Shown: positions 26,506 through 37,182 of the stretch, one piece after another | Layout: each line of letters opens with the position of its first letter | How positions within the stretch are numbered: the stretch's first letter is position 1 | DNA from: Sideroxydans sp. | GTDB lineage: Bacteria; Pseudomonadota; Gammaproteobacteria; Burkholderiales; Gallionellaceae | Assembly: GCA_027310725.1 (NCBI GenBank) | Contig: DAIDAG010000066.1 | Coordinates: 1 to 64,000, forward strand | Length of the DNA: 64,000 bases | Direction of reading: 5' to 3' | The notes under the pieces: generated by a model | What the model saw: the letters and a program-made list of their open reading frames with translations, nothing else | Databases searched by the model: none | What the model was told of the DNA's origin: nothing | Program-made: the position numbers and the translations under genes

Positions 26506-27228
26506 ATGCGCGGTTTGATTCTGGCAATTCAATTTTTAACGCGGCTTCCCACCCCGCAGTTGCGCGAGCTTGACCTTGCACAATTGCCGCGCAGCGCGCA
26601 CTGGTTCCCGTTGGTGGGTATGCTCATTGGCCTGTTGCTGGCAGCAACCCTGTGGTTGGGCAGTCGCATCGATCCGTGGCTGGGCGCGCTGCTGACCTTG
26701 CTGCTGTGGGTATGGATCACTGGCGCATTGCATCTCGACGGGCTGGCTGACATGAGCGATGCGCTGGGCGCCGCACACCGCGACCGCGACCGATTTTTGG
26801 CCGTGTTGGCCGATCCGCATCTGGGTACGTTCGGCGTTGTCAGCCTGGTGCTGCAATTGGCATGCAAGCTGGTGTTGCTGATGTTGTTGGCACGCGGCGG
26901 GCAATACTGGGTATTGCTGCTCATCCCTGCATGGGCGCGCTGGGGGGTGCTGGTCTGGGCACGGTTGCCTACGCTAAAACCCGGCATGGGCCAACGCTTC
27001 GGCGGGCAGGTCACGCAGCCATCCATTTGGATATGGGGCGCGCTGCTCATGGCATGCAGCGTTGGCGTACCAGTGTTATGGTGCGTTCCGTTACTGGTTT
27101 TTGCGTGGCGAGAATTTCTGCTGCGGCGTCTTGGCGGCATGACGGGCGATTTGCTCGGCGCGGGTATAGAAGTGGTTGAAAGTCTGGCTTTACTGCTGTT
27201 GATTGTGCAAACGCACATTAATGTGTGA
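26506..27228 (+). CDS. cobS: Adenosylcobinamide-GDP ribazoletransferase (cobalamin synthase)
   Basis: 240-residue membrane protein: LAIQFLTRLPTPQL at the start, GALHLDGLADMSDALGAAH with the acidic active-site region, VLADPHLGTFGVVSLVLQL, LGGMTGDLLGAGIEVVESLALL. CobS joins AdoCbi-GDP and alpha-ribazole (phosphate) in the inner membrane. It is the last gene of the operon; no clear hairpin terminator with a T-tract follows. Confidence 0.94.
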   Translation: MRGLILAIQFLTRLPTPQLRELDLAQLPRSAHWFPLVGMLIGLLLAATLWLGSRIDPWLGALLTLLLWVWITGALHLDGLADMSDALGAAHRDRDRFLAVLADPHLGTFGVVSLVLQLACKLVLLMLLARGGQYWVLLLIPAWARWGVLVWARLPTLKPGMGQRFGGQVTQPSIWIWGALLMACSVGVPVLWCVPLLVFAWREFLLRRLGGMTGDLLGAGIEVVESLALLLLIVQTHINV

Positions 27229-27895
27229 GGAACTCGTAAACAACGTCTTCTAGTCGAATGAAATTCACAGTTAGAAAGCGGACCTCCCAGCACGTTACAC
27301 CAAAAGCCTTTTAGCAAACTGCCAGCGTCCGGTATGGCCGAGAAATGTGCCTTCATTGAAATATTCTTGGGGGTCTCCTTCGGGTCGATTGTGTGAACTC
27401 GCCAATGTCCGGTTTGCGGCAACGAATTCGTTAAGAGCTATGACCGGATAGGCCGAAGATTGAGCCTTCATGGCGATTATCCTGGGGTTCACCAATTGGT
27501 CGAATGTCGCATGTCGTGAGAGGCTGCTATATGGTGCGCCGATTTTCCAATGCACAAGCGACCGCTTCCTGGCGGGCAATATGGCAACATGAAGTACCGG
27601 TGCGTGCCATGAGCGGACCTCCGCGGTTACATGTCAATTCCTAAATGGAGACAGTTTTTGGGCCTGTATCCATGTGACCTACTGTTGATACAAATCCGTT
27701 GCACCGGCCGAATTAGCCTAAGCTCACGGCTCTACTTGCGCGCTTCCATTGCTTGTTGGCTTGCGCGTATCAGCTGGTTAAGCGCAGAATCCTATGCATA
27801 TTCGTCAATGGGATTGCCAACTGTTCGCGCGTCTTCATCGCCTTTGCGTGTTCCGCTACGTCCGGTTCTGCACCCACTTTTATCGGTACGATGAA
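27229..27895. other. Intergenic region after the cobalamin operon
   Basis: No gene supported. A minus-strand frame at 27295-27579 has a translation typical of dispersed intergenic repeats. Strings such as AGCGGACCTCC (about 27277 and 27612) recur at 46463, so repeat DNA is likely. Confidence 0.45.
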
Positions 27896-28729
27896 ATGAT
27901 ACGTCGATCTTGTCGATTAACACTTCCCAGTCTAGTTGTTTTTGCTTGCATATCGATGTCAGCCTTCGCGGAGCAAGTCGAGAACCCGAGACTTGAAGTT
28001 GTGCCGGGCGGTTGGGGCGGCGCGGAATCAAACGAAATTCACAAGATCATCGCTGGAGTCGTCAAACAATTCCCTGCGCCGATCGCATACGGCTCCAGAC
28101 CATCGCTGCAGATTCGGCACCGCTTCGGCGGCCCGATGATCGATTACGATCGGGATACGGACGGTTCGATAATTATCTACCTTTCCGCACGCGACGATCG
28201 CTGGTACCAGTACGTCTATCAGTTTGCTCATGAGTACTGCCACGTCCTCGCGCGTTTCAACCAAAAGCAAAGAGGGGGCGATATCGTTCGCGACAATCAG
28301 TGGTTCGAGGAGTCCCTGTGCGAGACTGCCTCCCTTTACGCCGTGCACCGCCTTGGTGTCGACTGGTCGGCGGATGCCGATGCCCAACTTAGGGCAGCCG
28401 CGATTCAGTTGGCTCAATACTTGAAGCAACTCGCGGCCGAACCCCAAAGGCAACTCGATCCCGGAGCGAATTTCGTTGATTGGTTTGCGAGCAATCAGGA
28501 AAGCCTAAGACGGGACCCTTATCACCGCGAACTCAACGAACTTGTGGCAATGCAATTGCTGCCGTTTTTCGAACGGAATCCAGACCTGTGGCAGGCACTT
28601 GCGTATCTCAACGCGCCGACGCCGATTCCCGGGCAGCCTTTCACAGCCTTCCTTTCAACTTGGGAAGCGGCATCGCCAATTGCCGCTCGGCCGCTGATCG
28701 CGCAGATTCGCTCGCTTTTCGGGCAATGA
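27896..28729 (+). CDS. Secreted HExxH metallopeptidase-like protein
   Basis: 277 residues from ATG 27896. It begins with a signal peptide (basic MIRRSCR, then a hydrophobic core ending SAFAEQ). The zinc motif HEYCH lies in YQFAHEYCHVLARF, and a downstream acidic helix WFEESLCETASLYAVHRLG could give the third ligand, as in gluzincins. No known family name comes to mind. An export to the periplasm or beyond is expected. It stands alone between the B12 and copper regions; substrate unknown. Confidence 0.7.
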   Translation: MIRRSCRLTLPSLVVFACISMSAFAEQVENPRLEVVPGGWGGAESNEIHKIIAGVVKQFPAPIAYGSRPSLQIRHRFGGPMIDYDRDTDGSIIIYLSARDDRWYQYVYQFAHEYCHVLARFNQKQRGGDIVRDNQWFEESLCETASLYAVHRLGVDWSADADAQLRAAAIQLAQYLKQLAAEPQRQLDPGANFVDWFASNQESLRRDPYHRELNELVAMQLLPFFERNPDLWQALAYLNAPTPIPGQPFTAFLSTWEAASPIAARPLIAQIRSLFGQ

Positions 28730-29239
28730 GTGGAACTCACAGGCTGCGACCGAGCAACGTTTTCAGCAAGCTAAACACATCGGACTCACAATGACGTTTG
28801 TATTCGCAGCGGATTTCAAGGATTACCTCATTTAGACGATTGCGAAAATGATATATCGTTGCCAACACTGATGCAATTTAAATCTCATTAAAAATAAACT
28901 GCGTATTTCAGCAAACCTGATCGCTGTCCGACAGCATGATCAGGAAGTCTAGTGTTGCTGCTCAGTCTTAGCATGAAGATGTTTATAAACAGAAGCACGG
29001 GTGATCAACCTGACTGGATCGCCTGCCAACTCCTCCTGGAACAGGTGCTCATGAGTGACCGGAATACGCAAATCAGCGATATTTTGCGTATTCCGGTGAA
29101 TTTAGCTCTGTTGATTCAAATGTCCAGATTCCTAAGGAACGCTATGCGCGTGGCGGGATTGACAAAGATGAGTACGTGCAGAAAAAGCATGATTTGAGCG
29201 AGTAACCATCAAGCATTGATTAATGCTATAGTGCAACGC
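28730..29239. other. Intergenic region with SHOCT relic
   Basis: No intact gene. The only protein-like trace is the SHOCT tail at 29059-29205, listed separately. An inverted pair around aatacgcaaatcagcg / cgatattttgcgtattcc (about 29061-29094) could form a hairpin. Confidence 0.45.
29059..29205 (+). pseudogene. SHOCT-domain protein remnant
   Basis: In the frame ending at TAA 29203-29205 the translation ends PKERYARGGIDKDEYVQKKH and four more residues. This is the short C-terminal SHOCT motif (L/KERYARGEIdkeEYeqkk) common in small bacterial proteins, often near metal-resistance genes. The frame is closed upstream by TGA 29056-29058 and has no good start, so only the tail of a former gene remains. 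Confidence 0.55.
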
Positions 29240-29653
29240 ATGAGTAACCTGTCGGTATTCTTTCACTTGAACCGGTCGTCGAAACAAAAGATGACATGGT
29301 TCGTTTTGTTTGCGCTCCTGTTCATCCAGGTCAGGGTGGCGGTAGGCGGCTGCCTGGTTTCGGGCTACTTGCCGCCTTCGCAACCGGCGGAACAGGTTAT
29401 GCAAATGAAGTCTGCTGGCGATCCCTGCACAGAGCGCGGCTCGCCAGACAAGCAGTCATGCATGATGCACTGCGAACAAGGTTCGGACACCCTGAAGTAT
29501 AGTTTCGACTTGCCACTTTTTGCACCGGCGGTACTCCCCACCAGTGTGCCGTTGTTCACGGTGGCGGATGCTGCCAGTATTGTAACGCCCACACTAGTCC
29601 TTGCTGCCAGTGGTCCTCCTCCCTATCTGCGCTTCCTTCGGCTGCTGAATTAG
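29240..29653 (+). CDS. Small secreted Cys/Met protein of the copper locus
   Basis: 137 residues from ATG 29240. A hydrophobic segment (MTWFVLFALLFIQVRVAVGG) precedes paired cysteines (GDPCTERGSPDKQSCMMHCE) and a Pro-rich tail ending PPYLRFLRLLN. This layout matches unnamed small proteins that often precede Cus-type efflux operons in betaproteobacteria. Metal binding by CMMHC is possible but not shown. Confidence 0.6.
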   Translation: MSNLSVFFHLNRSSKQKMTWFVLFALLFIQVRVAVGGCLVSGYLPPSQPAEQVMQMKSAGDPCTERGSPDKQSCMMHCEQGSDTLKYSFDLPLFAPAVLPTSVPLFTVADAASIVTPTLVLAASGPPPYLRFLRLLN

Positions 29654-29736
29654 CCGTTCTTCCGTTAGACCCGTTTGTTCGCGCCTGCTGCGATGCAGTG
29701 GTGCGCGCCTGAATTTGGTTTGTTCTGGAGAACATC

Positions 29737-29994
29737 ATGAAACACATTATGCTCGCGGCCGCCGCCGCAACTCTTGCCTTTACCTCCGTCGCCCGCGCAA
29801 GCGACAACGACAATACTTACTTTTGGTTACATCCCAAGCTCGGCATGGTTCGAGTGGATAAGTCTACGAATGCCATGGTCACCACCCTACAGCCTAAGGA
29901 AGAACGGGCTTCGCCATCGGATAAGGAAACCAAAACGATATTGTGGATCGATCCCAAGGGTAATGTCCGGCGCATACCTGCCACGCCGAAATAA
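29737..29994 (+). CDS. Small periplasmic protein of the copper locus, 85 aa
   Basis: 85 residues with a clear signal peptide (MKHIMLAAAAATLAFTSVARA, cleavage after ARA) and a mature part with two similar halves, YFWLHPKLGMVRVD and TILWIDPKGNVRRI. GGAGAA lies eight bases before ATG. I do not recognise a named family. The internal repeat suggests two copies of a short beta unit. Confidence 0.65.
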   Translation: MKHIMLAAAAATLAFTSVARASDNDNTYFWLHPKLGMVRVDKSTNAMVTTLQPKEERASPSDKETKTILWIDPKGNVRRIPATPK

Positions 29995-30105
29995 ACCAAA
30001 TCGATAATCGGCGAATCGTTTGCATGCGTGCAAATTTACGCGCCTCGCGGACAGCATCGTCAAGCCAATTGAATTAACACATTTCTAAATTGAAGGAGTT
30101 TTGCC

Positions 30106-30528
30106 ATGAAGAAAACCATATCTATTGTTTCCGTAATGACCGCCGCGGCACTGCTAGGCATCAGTTCGATGACCCGTGCACAGTCTGTCGATGCAAGCCC
30201 GCGCAACCCGATGATGATAGCCGATACCACCATGGACATGAAAGACATGAACATGAATGGCATGGATATGAAAAGCATGAAGATGGAGAGGGCGGCAAAC
30301 TCCCATCACGGCCACGGCACCGTTACGAAGATAGATGCCTCCAATGGAATGGTGACGTTTTCACACGAGCCGATTGCAACCCTCAACTGGCCAGCCATGA
30401 CCATGAGCTTCAAGTTGAAGGATGCTGCGCTTGTCAACGGAATCAAGACAGGTGATACCGTCGACTTCGACCTGGTGCAATCGGGCAACGATTATGTAGT
30501 CACGCGCCTGCAAAAATCTGGCAAATAA
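30106..30528 (+). CDS. CusF-like periplasmic copper-binding protein
   Basis: 140 residues. A signal peptide (cleavage near TRAQS) is followed by a Met-rich linker (MDMKDMNMNGMDMKSMKM) and a CusF OB-fold. The Cu(I)/Ag(I) site is visible as His in FSHEPIATLNW, then Trp and the MxM pair in [10 protein letters not shown]. CusF carries monovalent copper to CusB. AAGGAG precedes ATG 30106. It lies directly upstream of cusCBA. The Met-rich stretch is unusual and may add weak copper sites. Confidence 0.9.
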   Translation: MKKTISIVSVMTAAALLGISSMTRAQSVDASPRNPMMIADTTMDMKDMNMNGMDMKSMKMERAANSHHGHGTVTKIDASNGMVTFSHEPIATLNWPAMTMSFKLKDAALVNGIKTGDTVDFDLVQSGNDYVVTRLQKSGK

Positions 30529-30635
30529 GCGTACGGAGGGTGTAACGGTTATCGCTGCACCCGCATTTGTCAAATTACCCTCGCAACGCAAGAATTGCGC
30601 GGGCAACGGCGATTCTTTCGCTGTCTGGAGGTGTT

Positions 30636-31982
30636 ATGGATGCTCTTTTATCCGGTCGTGGAGGAGCAGCGCTGGTTCGTGCTGGCCGAATCAGTCTCTC
30701 TACAAGCGTGTTCGCAATGGTGCTGATGTTTTCGTTGTCAGCCGCTGCACAAGATGCACTGTCGCTGACTGATGCACAACGGCTGGCTGTTGATCGTTCA
30801 CGCCAACTGGCCGGACAAGATGCAGCCATTGCTGCAGATCACGACATGGCTGTTTCTGCCGCACAAAATCCCGATCCCGTTATTAGTGCCGGCATCGATA
30901 ACATGCCGGTTGATGGCACAGATCGATTCAGCGTTGGGCGCGATTTCATGACCCAGCGTCGCATCGGTGTGGTACAGGAGTTTACGCGCGATGAAAAACG
31001 GCACTTGCGTAGCGAGCGCTACGAGGAGGAAGCTGACAAGACACGCGTCGAGAAGGCTGCAGCGATTCTCGCCATCCAGCGCGACACCGCTCTGGCTTGG
31101 CTGGATCGTTACTATGCCGAAGCGAGCTCTAGACTGCTCGATGAGCAGATTCGGCAGGCGCAGAGCGAAATCGAGGCGGCGCAAACTGCTTACCGCAGCG
31201 GCAAGGGCAGTCAGTCCGATGTGCTTGCTGCGCGGGCGAATCAGGTTGAGCTGCAAGACAGGGCCAGCGAGATGGCTCGAAAGGTACGTATCGCAAAGAT
31301 CGCACTGGTTCGCGAGATCGGCAAGCCGGGCGAATTGCCGCTTGCCCAGAAACCCTCAATCGACCATATCCCGATCGATCTAAGCAAGCTTGATGAACAC
31401 GTTGCGATGCACCCTGAGATTGTCACACTGGCAAAAGAAGAGGAATTGGCGGCGATTGAAGCGCGTCTCGCACAGGCCAACAAACAAACCGACTGGAGCG
31501 TGGAATTATCCTACGCACTGCGCGGCCCACAATATTCCAACATGGCATCGATTGGAGTCTCTGTGCCGTTGCAGTGGGATCAGACAAACCGCCAGGATCG
31601 CGAAGTGGCCGCCAAACTTGCGCAGGCTGATCAGGCCAGGGCGTTGCGCGAGGAAGCCATACGCACCGAGACGGCAAAGGTGGCTTCGATGATTGCCGAA
31701 TGGGAAAGTGTACGCGAGCGACAAACCCGCCTCGAACAAGAGCTCGTGCCGCTCGCGACTGAACGCATCCAAGCGGAGCTGGCGGCCTACCGCGGCGGAA
31801 AATCGTCCTTGAACAACGTGCTTGCCGCTCGCCGCAACGAAGTCGACGCCCGTCTGCAGGCGCTGCAGATGGAAGCGGAAACTGCACGTTTGTGGGCGCA
31901 ACTCAACTTTCATTTCTTGCATGATGATGCTGGATCAATTACGCCTCGTGATGCCGGACTCAATGTACCAAACAAGGATTGA
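30636..31982 (+). CDS. cusC: TolC-family outer-membrane factor of Cus efflux
   Basis: 448 residues from ATG 30636 (GGAGGT upstream). A signal sequence (FAMVLMFSLSAAAQDA) precedes two long coiled-coil outer-membrane efflux repeats: RRIGVVQEFTRDEKRHLRSE in the first and the second including SIGVSVPLQWDQTNRQDREV. It forms the outer-membrane channel of the RND pump. Its stop overlaps the region of the cusB start. Confidence 0.88.
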   Translation: MDALLSGRGGAALVRAGRISLSTSVFAMVLMFSLSAAAQDALSLTDAQRLAVDRSRQLAGQDAAIAADHDMAVSAAQNPDPVISAGIDNMPVDGTDRFSVGRDFMTQRRIGVVQEFTRDEKRHLRSERYEEEADKTRVEKAAAILAIQRDTALAWLDRYYAEASSRLLDEQIRQAQSEIEAAQTAYRSGKGSQSDVLAARANQVELQDRASEMARKVRIAKIALVREIGKPGELPLAQKPSIDHIPIDLSKLDEHVAMHPEIVTLAKEEELAAIEARLAQANKQTDWSVELSYALRGPQYSNMASIGVSVPLQWDQTNRQDREVAAKLAQADQARALREEAIRTETAKVASMIAEWESVRERQTRLEQELVPLATERIQAELAAYRGGKSSLNNVLAARRNEVDARLQALQMEAETARLWAQLNFHFLHDDAGSITPRDAGLNVPNKD

Positions 31983-31984
31983 CC

Positions 31985-33529
31985 ATGAAAACCAAACATC
32001 TCATTCTTACCCTGATTGTGCTAACCGTCATTGGCGCGGTGAGCTATGGCAGCTACCGTTTCGGTCTGCAGCAGCATATGAAGCCGTCCTCGGTTGGGAC
32101 AACGGCAGGTATCGATACTGCCGAAGCGAAATCCGGCATTGCGGTCGATCCGGCAACAGGCAAGACCATCCTGTACTGGCATGATCCGATGGTACCCGGC
32201 CAGCGCTTCGACAAACCCGGCAAATCGCCCTTCATGGACATGCCTCTGGTACCGGTCTATGCCGATGGTGGCGGTGATAGCGGGAATGTCTCGATTGATC
32301 CACGTGTTCAGCAGAACTTGGGCATTCGTATCGCCGAAGTCACCAAGGGCAATTTGGCGAGCAGCATCGACGCAGTGGGTAATGTGGCATACAACGAACG
32401 CGAGTTGGTGGTGTTGCAGGCACGCGCCAACGGTTATGTCGAAAAGCTCCATGTTCGCGCGACGCTGGATACAGTGCACAAAGGACAGGCGCTCGCCGAG
32501 TTGTATGTGCCCGATTGGGTCGCAGCGCAGGAAGATTTTCTGACCGCGAAACGTTTGTCAGTTCAGGGTGATAAGGCGGCCGGTGTGGATTTGGCCGATG
32601 CTGCGCGTCAGCGTATGCGCTTGGCAGGAATGTCGGAAGAACAGATGCAATTGGTAGAATCGACCGGCCAGATTCAGGCACGACTGATCGTGGCAGCGCC
32701 CGTAAACGGAGTGATTTCGGAACTGAGCGCTCGCGAAGGTATGACGGTTGTCAGCGGTACCCCGCTATTTCGCATCAACGGCCTGGATACGGTATGGGTC
32801 AACGCAGAAGTATCGGAAGACGCCGCTGCACAAGTGCATTCCGGCAATATGGTCGAAGTGACTACACCGGCGCTTGCCGGACTAGTCTTCAAGGGCAAGG
32901 TTAGCTCGATTCTGCCTGGTGTTGATCCTGCGACGCGCACATTGAAAGCGCGCATCGAACTGGCCAATCCACGGCAGCAACTTGTGCCCGGCATGTTCGC
33001 CACCGTGAGTTTCTCGCCCAATGCGCACAGGGACGTGCTGCTCGTGCCGAGTGAAGCGGTGATCAAGACCGGCAAGCGCAGTGTCGTCATTGTGGCGCAG
33101 GCAGGCGGCAAGTTTATCCCGATGGACATCGAAGCGGGCACTGAAAGCAACGGCCAGACGGAAATCCGCAAGGGTCTGCGGTCGGGGCAGAAGGTCGTCG
33201 TATCCGGGCAATTCCTGATTGACTCGGAAGCCAGCCTCAGAGGCACCACTCTACGCATGGGCGACACGCCCGCACCGATTGCTAAAGTCGCAGAAACGCA
33301 TCACGGCAGCGGCAAGGTCGAGGCGATCGACAAGGGCGAGATTACGCTCTCTCATGGCCCGATTCCCACCCTGCAATGGGGGGCAATGACCATGAGCTTC
33401 AAGCTGCCTGTGAGCGGGCTGACCCAAGGCATCAAGGTCGGCGATCATGTTGATTTCGAGATTCGTCCCATTTCGGATGGAGCATTTGAAATCGTGTCGA
33501 TTACCCCGGCGATGGGAGGCAAGCCATGA
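31985..33529 (+). CDS. cusB: Membrane-fusion protein CusB with metal-binding N-terminus and fused CusF domain
   Basis: 514 residues. An N-terminal anchor is followed by the heavy-metal-binding motif [20 protein letters not shown]...MDMPLVPVY, then hairpin, lipoyl and beta-barrel domains ([38 protein letters not shown]). The last 80 residues are a second CusF fold: [20 protein letters not shown] with the His, Trp and MxM ligands. It links CusA to CusC and delivers metal. Built-in CusF plus the separate CusF-like protein means two copper carriers. It overlaps cusA by 4 bases. Confidence 0.92.
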   Translation: MKTKHLILTLIVLTVIGAVSYGSYRFGLQQHMKPSSVGTTAGIDTAEAKSGIAVDPATGKTILYWHDPMVPGQRFDKPGKSPFMDMPLVPVYADGGGDSGNVSIDPRVQQNLGIRIAEVTKGNLASSIDAVGNVAYNERELVVLQARANGYVEKLHVRATLDTVHKGQALAELYVPDWVAAQEDFLTAKRLSVQGDKAAGVDLADAARQRMRLAGMSEEQMQLVESTGQIQARLIVAAPVNGVISELSAREGMTVVSGTPLFRINGLDTVWVNAEVSEDAAAQVHSGNMVEVTTPALAGLVFKGKVSSILPGVDPATRTLKARIELANPRQQLVPGMFATVSFSPNAHRDVLLVPSEAVIKTGKRSVVIVAQAGGKFIPMDIEAGTESNGQTEIRKGLRSGQKVVVSGQFLIDSEASLRGTTLRMGDTPAPIAKVAETHHGSGKVEAIDKGEITLSHGPIPTLQWGAMTMSFKLPVSGLTQGIKVGDHVDFEIRPISDGAFEIVSITPAMGGKP

Positions 33530-36500
33530 TTGCCTGGCTGATTCGTTGGTCGATTGCCAACCGTTTTCTGGTGCTGCTGGCCACGCTGATGGTGACGGCA
33601 TGGGGTATCTGGTCGGTCAGCAGGACACCGCTCGATGCTCTGCCAGATCTGTCCGACGTGCAGGTGATCATCCGCACAACCTGGCCCGGCCAAGCGCCGC
33701 AGATAGTCGAGAATCAAGTGACCTACCCGCTGACGACGACCATGTTGTCGGTGCCGGGAGCCAAGACCGTGCGCGGCTATTCCTTCTTCGGCGATTCGTT
33801 CGTCTACGTCCTGTTTGAGGATGGCACCGATCCGTATTGGGCGCGCTCGCGCGTTCTCGAATACCTGAACCAGGTGCAGTCACGCCTGCCGCCGCAGGCC
33901 AACACATCGCTCGGGCCGGATGCGACTGGCGTGGGCTGGGTATACGAATATGCACTGGTTGACCATAGCGGCAAGCTGGACTTGTCCCAGCTTCGCGCAT
34001 TACAGGACTGGTTCCTGAAGTATGAATTGAAGACTGTACCCAACGTGTCGGAGGTGGCCAGTATCGGCGGTATGGTACGTCAGTACCAGATCGTGCTCGA
34101 CCCGGATCGATTGCGCGCCTACAACATTCCCCACAGCAAAGTAATCGAAGCCATCGGCAAAGCTAATCAGGAAGCGGGAGGATCGGTACTTGAATTGGCA
34201 GAGGCCGAATATATGGTGCGCGCCTCTGGTTATCTGCAATCGCTAGACGATTTCCGCAAGATTCCGTTGCTGACCACTGCTGCAGGGGTATCGGTGCGGC
34301 TGGGCGATGTAGCCCGCATCCAGGTAGGTCCCGAGATGCGGCGCGGTATCGCGGAATTGAACGGCGAGGGTGAAGTCGCGGGCGGGGTGATCGTGATGCG
34401 TTCCGGCAAGAATGCGCTGGAGACGATCGAGGCCGTCAAGGCCAAGATGGAGACGCTCAAAGCAAGTTTACCTCCTGGCGTCGAGATTGTGCCGACCTAT
34501 GACCGTTCCGGACTCATCGATCGCGCGGTCGAGAATCTGACCCATAAGCTGGTCGAGGAATTTATTGTCGTCACAATCGTGTGTGCGGTATTTCTCTTCC
34601 ATTTCCGATCAGCACTGGTAGCCATCGTTTCATTGCCGCTTGGCATCCTTGCTGCCTTCATCGTCATGCGCTACCAAGGGGTGAATGCGAATATCATGTC
34701 GCTGGGTGGCATCGCAATCGCGATTGGCGCAATGGTCGATGCAGCGGTGGTGATGATCGAGAATGCACACAAACACATCGAGGAATGGAAACACACCCAT
34801 CCTGGCCAGACCTTGGCGGGCAGCGCCCATTGGGGGGTGATCGCGGACGCAGCCGCTGAAGTCGGCCCAGCATTATTCTTCTCGCTGCTGATCATTACGC
34901 TGTCGTTCATTCCGGTGTTTACGCTTGAAGCGCAGGAAGGACGGCTGTTCTCGCCACTGGCCTTCACCAAGACCTACGCAATGGCTGCGGCTGCCGGGCT
35001 TGCGGTCACGCTGATCCCGGTGTTGATGGGCTATTTGATCCGTGGCCGGATTCCAGACGAGCAGGCAAATCCAATCAACCGCTTTCTGATCCGACTGTAT
35101 CGGCCTATGCTCGATGGCGTGTTGCGCCGTCCCAAGGCAATCCTGCTGGCGGCGGCCTTATTGGCGATTGCGACCATTTGGCCCGTCAGCCGCCTGGGAG
35201 GCGAATTCATGCCGCCGCTGGACGAAGGAGATCTGCTTTATATGCCAACTGCCCTGCCAGGAATTGGTGCGGGTAAAGTATCGGAGTTGCTGCAGCAGAC
35301 CGATCGCCTTATCAAAACGGTGCCTGAAGTGGAAAGCGTGTTCGGCAAGGCTGGCCGCGCCGAGACTGCGACCGATCCGGCGCCGCTGGAAATGTTCGAG
35401 ACGACAATCCGCTTCAAGCCACGGGAGCAATGGCGCCCCGGCATGACGCAGAACAAGTTGATCGAGGAACTGGACCGTACCGTGAAAGTGCCGGGGCTGA
35501 CGAATATCTGGGTGCCTCCGATTCGCAATCGCATCGACATGCTCGCCACCGGCATAAAGAGTCCCGTGGGCATCAAGGTGGCTGGCATGAACCTCGCCGA
35601 GATTGACCGGCTGACTGCGGAGATTGAACGCGTGGTGAAGCCTATTCCCGGCGTCTCGTCTGCGTTGGCAGAGCGACTGACCGGCGGGCGCTATATTGAT
35701 GTGGATATAGACCGCGATGCCGCTGCGCGCTACGGGTTGAATGTCGCGGATGTCCAAAGCATCGTATCCACTGCGGTTGGAGGTGAAAACATCGGCGAAA
35801 CCATCGAGGGTTTGCAGCGCTTCCCGATCAACGTGCGCTATCCGCGCGAAATCCGCGATTCCCTTGAAAACCTGCGCAATCTGCCTGTGCAAACCGAGCG
35901 TGGCGCCCAAATCCATTTGGGTGATGTTGCGGCGATCCATATTGCCGATGGCCCGCCGATGCTGAAAAGCGAAAATGCGCGCCTGTCCGGGTGGATATAT
36001 GTGGATATTCGTGATCGCGACTTGAGTTCCGCAGTGCGTGACATGCAGACAGCGGTAACCAAGGAGGTGAAACTGCCGCCGGGCTATTCGATCACATGGT
36101 CGGGACAGTTCGAATTCATGGAACGGGCCAAGGCCAAGCTCAAGATCGTCGTGCCGGCAACGCTCATGATCATTTTTGTGCTGCTGTATCTCACATTCGG
36201 CAGCTTCGGCGAGGCACTGATCATCATGGCAACGTTGCCGTTTGCGCTGGCCGGGGGCGTCTGGTTCATGTGGATGCTAGGCTACAATTTGTCGGTGGCA
36301 AGTGGCGTTGGCTTCATTGCCTTGGCCGGTGTGGCGGCGGAATTCGGCGTGATCATGCTGCTCTACCTCAAGAATGCATGGGGTGATCGGCTGAGTGACG
36401 GTAAAACCGGATTGCCGGATTTGCTGGATGCGATTCGCGAAGGTGCGGTATTGCGGGTACGTCCCAAAGCAATGACTGTTGCCGTGATTATCGCCGGATT

Positions 36501-36642
36501 GATGCCGGTCATGTGGGGGAGCGGGACGGGTTCAGAAATCATGCAGCGTATCGCCGCCCCGATGGTGGGTGGCATGGTCACGGCGCCGCTGCTATCTATG
36601 TTTGTCATTCCTGCTGCTTATTTGCTAATGCGCCGACCGTAG
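33526..36642 (+). CDS. cusA: Copper/silver RND efflux pump CusA
   Basis: 1038 residues, full-length HME-RND transporter. Start [20 protein letters not shown]4 region [20 protein letters not shown], the form seen in Cu(I)/Ag(I) pumps (HME4) rather than the divalent-ion CzcA type; C-terminal [18 protein letters not shown]. It exports monovalent copper or silver using the proton gradient. It is translationally coupled to cusB. The stop lies inside a perfect hairpin. Confidence 0.94.
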   Translation: MIAWLIRWSIANRFLVLLATLMVTAWGIWSVSRTPLDALPDLSDVQVIIRTTWPGQAPQIVENQVTYPLTTTMLSVPGAKTVRGYSFFGDSFVYVLFEDGTDPYWARSRVLEYLNQVQSRLPPQANTSLGPDATGVGWVYEYALVDHSGKLDLSQLRALQDWFLKYELKTVPNVSEVASIGGMVRQYQIVLDPDRLRAYNIPHSKVIEAIGKANQEAGGSVLELAEAEYMVRASGYLQSLDDFRKIPLLTTAAGVSVRLGDVARIQVGPEMRRGIAELNGEGEVAGGVIVMRSGKNALETIEAVKAKMETLKASLPPGVEIVPTYDRSGLIDRAVENLTHKLVEEFIVVTIVCAVFLFHFRSALVAIVSLPLGILAAFIVMRYQGVNANIMSLGGIAIAIGAMVDAAVVMIENAHKHIEEWKHTHPGQTLAGSAHWGVIADAAAEVGPALFFSLLIITLSFIPVFTLEAQEGRLFSPLAFTKTYAMAAAAGLAVTLIPVLMGYLIRGRIPDEQANPINRFLIRLYRPMLDGVLRRPKAILLAAALLAIATIWPVSRLGGEFMPPLDEGDLLYMPTALPGIGAGKVSELLQQTDRLIKTVPEVESVFGKAGRAETATDPAPLEMFETTIRFKPREQWRPGMTQNKLIEELDRTVKVPGLTNIWVPPIRNRIDMLATGIKSPVGIKVAGMNLAEIDRLTAEIERVVKPIPGVSSALAERLTGGRYIDVDIDRDAAARYGLNVADVQSIVSTAVGGENIGETIEGLQRFPINVRYPREIRDSLENLRNLPVQTERGAQIHLGDVAAIHIADGPPMLKSENARLSGWIYVDIRDRDLSSAVRDMQTAVTKEVKLPPGYSITWSGQFEFMERAKAKLKIVVPATLMIIFVLLYLTFGSFGEALIIMATLPFALAGGVWFMWMLGYNLSVASGVGFIALAGVAAEFGVIMLLYLKNAWGDRLSDGKTGLPDLLDAIREGAVLRVRPKAMTVAVIIAGLMPVMWGSGTGSEIMQRIAAPMVGGMVTAPLLSMFVIPAAYLLMRRP

Positions 36643-36657
36643 TCGGCGCGTCATATT
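36630..36657 (+). terminator. Hairpin at the cusA stop, possible terminator
   Basis: A perfect 8-bp stem GCGCCGAC/GTCGGCGC (36630-36637 and 36642-36649) with loop CGTA spans the cusA stop codon. The following TCATATTT is only a weak T-tract, so terminator function is uncertain. Confidence 0.45.
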
Positions 36658-36660
36658 TGG

Positions 36661-37158
36661 GAGAGTCGGCAGTTAGCGGTTAACCTTTCCGCACTACAAT
36701 TCAAACGCGGCAACATCGCCGAAACAGTAACCAATGCGCTGGCACAATCCGGTCTGCCAGCAAATCAGTTGGAACTGGAACTGACCGAGTCCATTCTGTT
36801 GCACGATATGGATGTGGTCATGAAAACGCTCCATGAATTGAAAGAAATTGGCATCAAGCTCTCCATCGATGATTTTGGTACAGGCTACTCCAGTTTGTCC
36901 TATCTAAAGCGACTGGCAGTAAATAAACTCAAGATCGACAAGTCATTCGTGCGAAACATGGTGGAAGATCCTGAGGACACCGCCATCGTTAAAGCCATTA
37001 TCCAGTTAGGTCATACCCTGCAACTGACCGTCATCGCGGAAGGCGTGGAAACTGATGCCCAATTGTCATTACTAAAAAGCTTAGGGTGTGATCAGATTCA
37101 AGGGTATTTGATCAGTCGCCCATTAGCGGCCGAGGAATTCATCATGCTTTGTCAGTAA
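36661..37158 (+). pseudogene. EAL-domain fragment, truncated at its 5' end
   Basis: The frame begins abruptly after cusA with SRQLAVNLSALQFKRGNIAE and continues through [46 protein letters not shown] and VIAEGVETDAQL to a proper end. This is the last 160 or so residues of a c-di-GMP phosphodiesterase; the catalytic EAL motif and first half are missing. It is in the same frame as cusA and separated from it by the stop only. A later TTG (36769) could start translation, but the product would be inactive. Confidence 0.8.
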
Positions 37159-37182
37159 GCGATGAATAGGGGTTCTGGATGC

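Noticed and set aside
27295..27579. Minus-strand 94-codon frame
   Set aside because: No ribosome site or domain; composition of dispersed intergenic repeats.
28952..29197. Plus-strand 81-codon frame
   Set aside because: The SHOCT signal lies in a different frame, so this frame is a shadow of a relic.
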